DNA of 64,000 nucleotides from Chitinophaga oryzae. GTDB lineage: Bacteria; Bacteroidota; Bacteroidia; Chitinophagales; Chitinophagaceae. Each line of letters starts with the position of its first letter. Positions within the stretch are counted from its first letter, which is position 1. This document shows, one piece after another, positions 61,358 through 64,000 of this stretch. The stretch spans positions 6,758,001 through 6,822,000 of the forward strand of contig NZ_CP051204.2 in NCBI RefSeq assembly GCF_012516375.2. The letters are read 5' to 3'. The notes under the pieces were generated by a model. The model was not told the origin of the DNA. It did no database searches and was given only the letters and a program-made list of their open reading frames with translations. A program made the translations under genes and the position numbers.

Positions 61358-62035
61358 ATGAAGAAAAACAGGGCCTGCGATCTGAAGACATGTTTTTTGT
61401 GCCAGCATGCGATCCCGGAATGGTTGACTGCCGTGGCTTCCCACCGGCGGCATCAGCCGTTTAAAAAGGGGGAAATACTGTTCCGTGAAGGCGATCCGGC
61501 CACCGGTATCTATTTTTTATACGACGGGAAAGTGAAAGTGCATAAACAATGGGGACCGGACAAAGAACTCATCATCCGGCTGGCCAAAAAGGGCGATATC
61601 CTCGGTCACCGCGGCTTTGGAAGCGAACAGCGCCTGTACCCGGTATCAGCCACCGCCCTGGAAGACGGCACTTATTGTTATGTGGACAACGCGTTTTTTG
61701 AAGCCTCGCTGAAAGTGAACCCCGTCCTTACCTACCGGCTCATGCAGTTTTATGCGGCGGAATTACAGGAAGCGGAAAAGAAAATGCGCAACCTCGTGCA
61801 CATGGACGTAAAAAGCAGGCTGGCAGAAGCCCTGCTGGAAATAAGCCGGGTATACGGGCACAAACAATTTACGATCAACCGGCAGGACCTCGCCTCCCTC
61901 GCAGGCACCACCTACGAAACCATCTACCGCATGCTGCAGGACTTCGTCCAGCAACGGCTCATCGAAGCGGAAGGAAAATCCATCACCATCCTGCAGGAGA
62001 AAAAATTACAACAACTGCTCACAGCCGCCTCCTGA
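61358..62035 (+). CDS. FNR-like Crp-family regulator with N-terminal cysteines
   Basis: The 225-residue protein has an N-terminal cysteine set Cys7-x4-Cys12-x2-Cys15 and a fourth cysteine at 107, with Cys15 to Cys107 spaced as in FNR (about 92 residues apart). That suggests a redox- or oxygen-sensing 4Fe-4S cluster. The cyclic-nucleotide-binding barrel follows, then a C-terminal helix-turn-helix (about 165-205; INRQDLASLAGTTYETIYRMLQDFVQ). An FNR-type palindrome lies 50 bp upstream of the ATG, so the protein probably regulates itself and perhaps the divergent ClC gene. Cluster binding is inferred from cysteine spacing. Confidence 0.88.
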   Translation: MKKNRACDLKTCFLCQHAIPEWLTAVASHRRHQPFKKGEILFREGDPATGIYFLYDGKVKVHKQWGPDKELIIRLAKKGDILGHRGFGSEQRLYPVSATALEDGTYCYVDNAFFEASLKVNPVLTYRLMQFYAAELQEAEKKMRNLVHMDVKSRLAEALLEISRVYGHKQFTINRQDLASLAGTTYETIYRMLQDFVQQRLIEAEGKSITILQEKKLQQLLTAAS

Positions 62036-62040
62036 CAGCA

Positions 62041-62379
62041 TCACCGTTTGTCATGCCATTGGGCCAGGGCATCCAGGATCGGTAAGATAGCTTCTCCCTT
62101 TTCGGTAAGATGATAATCCACCCGCACAGGCACCTCCGCAATAACGGTCTTGCCAATCAACCCGTCAGCCTCCAGCTCCCGCAGCTGCCGCCCCAGCACC
62201 TGGTCGGACACCGTTGGCAGCACCTGTTTCAATAAACTGAAACGGTTCTTTCCCTCTGCAATATGAATCAGCATCAGCGCTTTCCAGCGGCCGGCGATCG
62301 TTTCCAACGCCCCATTGATGCGGCATACGCTGTGCAGAAATTTCCGGTTATACGCGTTCGACGATGTTTCCTTGATCAT
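62041..62379 (-). CDS. HxlR-family transcriptional regulator
   Basis: I start at the ATG at 62379, giving 112 residues; a GTG at 62418 would add 13. The winged-helix HxlR pattern is clear: CRINGALETIAGRWKALMLIHIAEGKNRFSLLKQVLPTVSDQVLGRQLRELEADGLIGKTV and YHLTEKGEAILPIL. HxlR proteins often sense aldehydes or other electrophiles and control a nearby oxidoreductase. It is divergent from a quinone-type reductase gene (62470), a standard regulator-target pair. Its target site lies presumably within the 90-bp gap; I could not single it out. Confidence 0.93.
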   Translation of the reverse strand: MIKETSSNAYNRKFLHSVCRINGALETIAGRWKALMLIHIAEGKNRFSLLKQVLPTVSDQVLGRQLRELEADGLIGKTVIAEVPVRVDYHLTEKGEAILPILDALAQWHDKR

Positions 62380-62469
62380 ATACCACTCATTTTTTTGTGA
62401 GTAACTCCCTATTATCACGGTTGTTGGTCAACCTTACCCCGCTCGTTAGTTTTATCCAAAATTACATAC

Positions 62470-63471
62470 ATGCAGGCAATTGTATTAAACGGATTCGGGG
62501 CGCCTGATCAATTCCGGCAAAAAGAACTACCTGTTCCGGCTTACGGGGAAAATGAACTCCTGATTGAAATAAAAGCCACCGCTTTTAACCCGATTGACTA
62601 CCAGATGCGGCAGGGACGCCGCGAAAGCCAACATATGCACTCCCCGGTACTGGGCAGGGAACTGGCCGGCATCGTGATAGCTGCAGGCGCGCAGACAACA
62701 GGCTTCGCACCGGGCGATACGGTGATCGCCGCCGCCGGCAGCAAAGGCTCCAACGGTACTTACGCCACACACATCGCGCTCAATTACCAGATGGTAACAC
62801 TGTTGCCCGCAGCATTGCCTTTTGCCGTCGCTACGGCCATCCCGTCGGCCGGACTGACCGCCTATCAAACTTTTCAGCGCATGAATGCCCGGCCGGACGA
62901 CCTGCTTTTTCTCACCGGTGGCGCCGGCGCCGTGGGCAGTTTCCTGGTCAAACTGCTGAAAGCGCACGGCATACACCAGCTGTTCACCACTGCCGGCAAC
63001 GAACAAAGCCATGCTGTACTGGAAGCACTGGGACTGCCGGCCTGCCGGATACTCAACTATCGCGTGGTTGATCTCGCACAAAGGCTCCTGGCCGCCACCG
63101 GGCAGCAGTATTTTGACTGGGCGATAGATACGGTGGGAGGAAAAATATCAGAAACAGCGGCGGAGGTACTGGGGCTGAACAAAAGTTATGCAGACATCAC
63201 TTTCCTGGGAACGGAACGCACACGGGAACTGCTGTTCGACAAAGGCGCCCATGTACTCAACATCTCCAATTATGCATACGCGGTGGCCAACCGGCTGTCG
63301 TGGTACGGCCAAAACCTGCGGGAGCTGGCCGCCCTGATCGATGCTGCCGTGATCACACCGCCCGCGGTGCAGGTAGTAGGCCGCTTCAGCGCCGATACCG
63401 TGCAGCAGGCACATATCATGATGGAAAATAACCGGACCTGTGGCCGTAAGCTGGTCATGACAATGGATTAG
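62470..63471 (+). CDS. Zinc-free MDR-type NAD(P)H-dependent oxidoreductase
   Basis: The 333-residue protein is a medium-chain dehydrogenase/reductase of the quinone oxidoreductase type. It has FNPIDYQMRQG, VLGRELAGIVIAAG, and a Rossmann nucleotide fold with LTGGAGAVGSFLVKLLKAHG. It lacks the zinc-binding cysteines of alcohol dehydrogenases, as expected for quinone reductases. It probably reduces quinones or enones with NADPH. It is divergent from an HxlR regulator. Its 3' end overlaps the 3' end of the convergent last gene by 17 bp. Confidence 0.9.
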   Translation: MQAIVLNGFGAPDQFRQKELPVPAYGENELLIEIKATAFNPIDYQMRQGRRESQHMHSPVLGRELAGIVIAAGAQTTGFAPGDTVIAAAGSKGSNGTYATHIALNYQMVTLLPAALPFAVATAIPSAGLTAYQTFQRMNARPDDLLFLTGGAGAVGSFLVKLLKAHGIHQLFTTAGNEQSHAVLEALGLPACRILNYRVVDLAQRLLAATGQQYFDWAIDTVGGKISETAAEVLGLNKSYADITFLGTERTRELLFDKGAHVLNISNYAYAVANRLSWYGQNLRELAALIDAAVITPPAVQVVGRFSADTVQQAHIMMENNRTCGRKLVMTMD

Positions 63472-64000
63472 AAGGACTGATGTTCAGTCGTCCTATCTTC
63501 CGGGCGAAACGTTCATTGAAATTCTTCCAGGGTTCCGCATATTCCGGTTTGTCGTAACGCTGACGCGCATACGTATAGGTACTGGCAGAGAGGTGCCAGT
63601 TGAAAATATTCTCCAGGTATTTGATATCCTCGGCTATTACGCGCTCCAGCACTTTCTGCTTGGACACGCCGGACTGCTGACAGTACCTGTCCAGCCAAGC
63701 GCCGCGACCGGCTTTAACGTACAGCACCAGCATGTCTTCCGTGATAAATACAATAGGCACATGTTCCATCTGCCAGTCATTTTCCCTGATCACGGTACAC
63801 AGCAGCGCGTGCTCATAGAACCGCTCCGGGATATCGTGCCGCAGGATAGCGCCGTGTTTGGCCGCAAGGTAGCACAGCTCCCGGGTGATCATTTCCGCCG
63901 GCAGGTAACGCAGGGCTTTACCATCTTTCGTTGCCGCCGCAATGGCCAGTTCCGGTGTGATGACTTCCGGCGGAAAATATTCCAGCGCGAAAATGCTGTA
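63455..64000 (-). CDS. DUF4116-like repeat protein (5' end outside window)
   Basis: The reading frame runs on without a stop to the window edge, so the gene is incomplete at its N terminus; the Met at 63892 is probably internal. The visible part has repeats of the type ALEYFPPEVITPELAIAA..TKDGKALRYLPAEMITRELCYLAAKHGAIL, similar to DUF4116 repeats of about 50 residues. The C-terminal part (SKQKVLERVIAEDIKYLENIFNWHLSAS) is helical and basic. Function is unknown. It converges on the oxidoreductase gene, overlapping by 17 bp. Confidence 0.7.
   Translation of the reverse strand, partial: YSIFALEYFPPEVITPELAIAAATKDGKALRYLPAEMITRELCYLAAKHGAILRHDIPERFYEHALLCTVIRENDWQMEHVPIVFITEDMLVLYVKAGRGAWLDRYCQQSGVSKQKVLERVIAEDIKYLENIFNWHLSASTYTYARQRYDKPEYAEPWKNFNERFARKIGRLNISPSNPLS

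Noticed and set aside
1..64000. tRNA, rRNA, insertion sequence or prophage genes
   Set aside because: I saw no cloverleaf-like, transposase or phage structural sequences. Absence is judged by eye only; tRNAscan-SE and an IS search would settle it.

Overview
The window looks like chromosomal DNA of a Bacteroidota member close to Chitinophaga. The evidence is a SusC/SusD polysaccharide-utilisation locus with a divergent propeller-type sensor kinase, a lyase with a type IX secretion tail, many Crp/Fnr, AraC and sigma-54 regulators, and few Shine-Dalgarno sequences. About 51 protein genes cover nearly all of it. I saw no rRNA, tRNA, CRISPR array, insertion sequence or prophage. No stretch over 300 bases lacks a gene.

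Layout. 1-7.5 kb: 3' part of topoisomerase III, an SDR with an AraC regulator, a PfkB kinase, a two-domain LigD and a metallo-beta-lactamase-fold protein. 7.6-11.6 kb: a compact module made of an NTF2-like protein, a ketoacyl-synthase-III/haem-oxygenase-like-oxidase fusion, an unrecognised partner and a TetR regulator; matching palindromes lie at both control points. 11.6-19.5 kb: ribose-5-phosphate isomerase, a PL6 lyase, a sugar symporter with a cellobiose-2-epimerase-like enzyme, a YihY/BrkB protein and an SGNH esterase. 20.9-31.6 kb: a tightly spaced ten-gene plus-strand run (YcaC-like hydrolase, porin, secreted M17-N-like protein, amidohydrolase, DoxX, Dps, DUF1275, histidine kinase, sigma-54 response regulator, TMEM175 channel). 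It converges on a second sigma-54 regulator. 33.4-37.6 kb: a Crp/Fnr regulator beside a quinone/electrophile-detoxification-like set (esterase, ring-cleaving dioxygenase, pseudo-receiver, pirin, chloroperoxidase-like hydrolase). 37.9-52.9 kb: a polysaccharide-utilisation locus (GH43, GH2, GH127, SusC, SusD, DUF3823) with a divergent sensor kinase and AraC response regulator. 53-64 kb: cation/proton antiporter, aconitase, methyltransferase, ClC channel, FNR-like regulator, HxlR regulator with a quinone-type reductase, and a DUF4116-like gene running off the end.

The most informative signals are regulatory. Four sets of palindromes link genes: AATAGACAGA-N4-TCTGTCTATT (TetR module), TTACG-N6-CGTAA (ten-gene run and sigma-54 regulator), TTAAG-N8-TTAATCTAGATTAAG (pirin operon and chloroperoxidase-like gene), and a TGAT-N4-ATCA FNR-type box. 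The best candidate for an undescribed system is the TetR-controlled synthase-oxidase fusion module. Second is the ten-gene stress/hydrolase run with its shared 16-bp operator.
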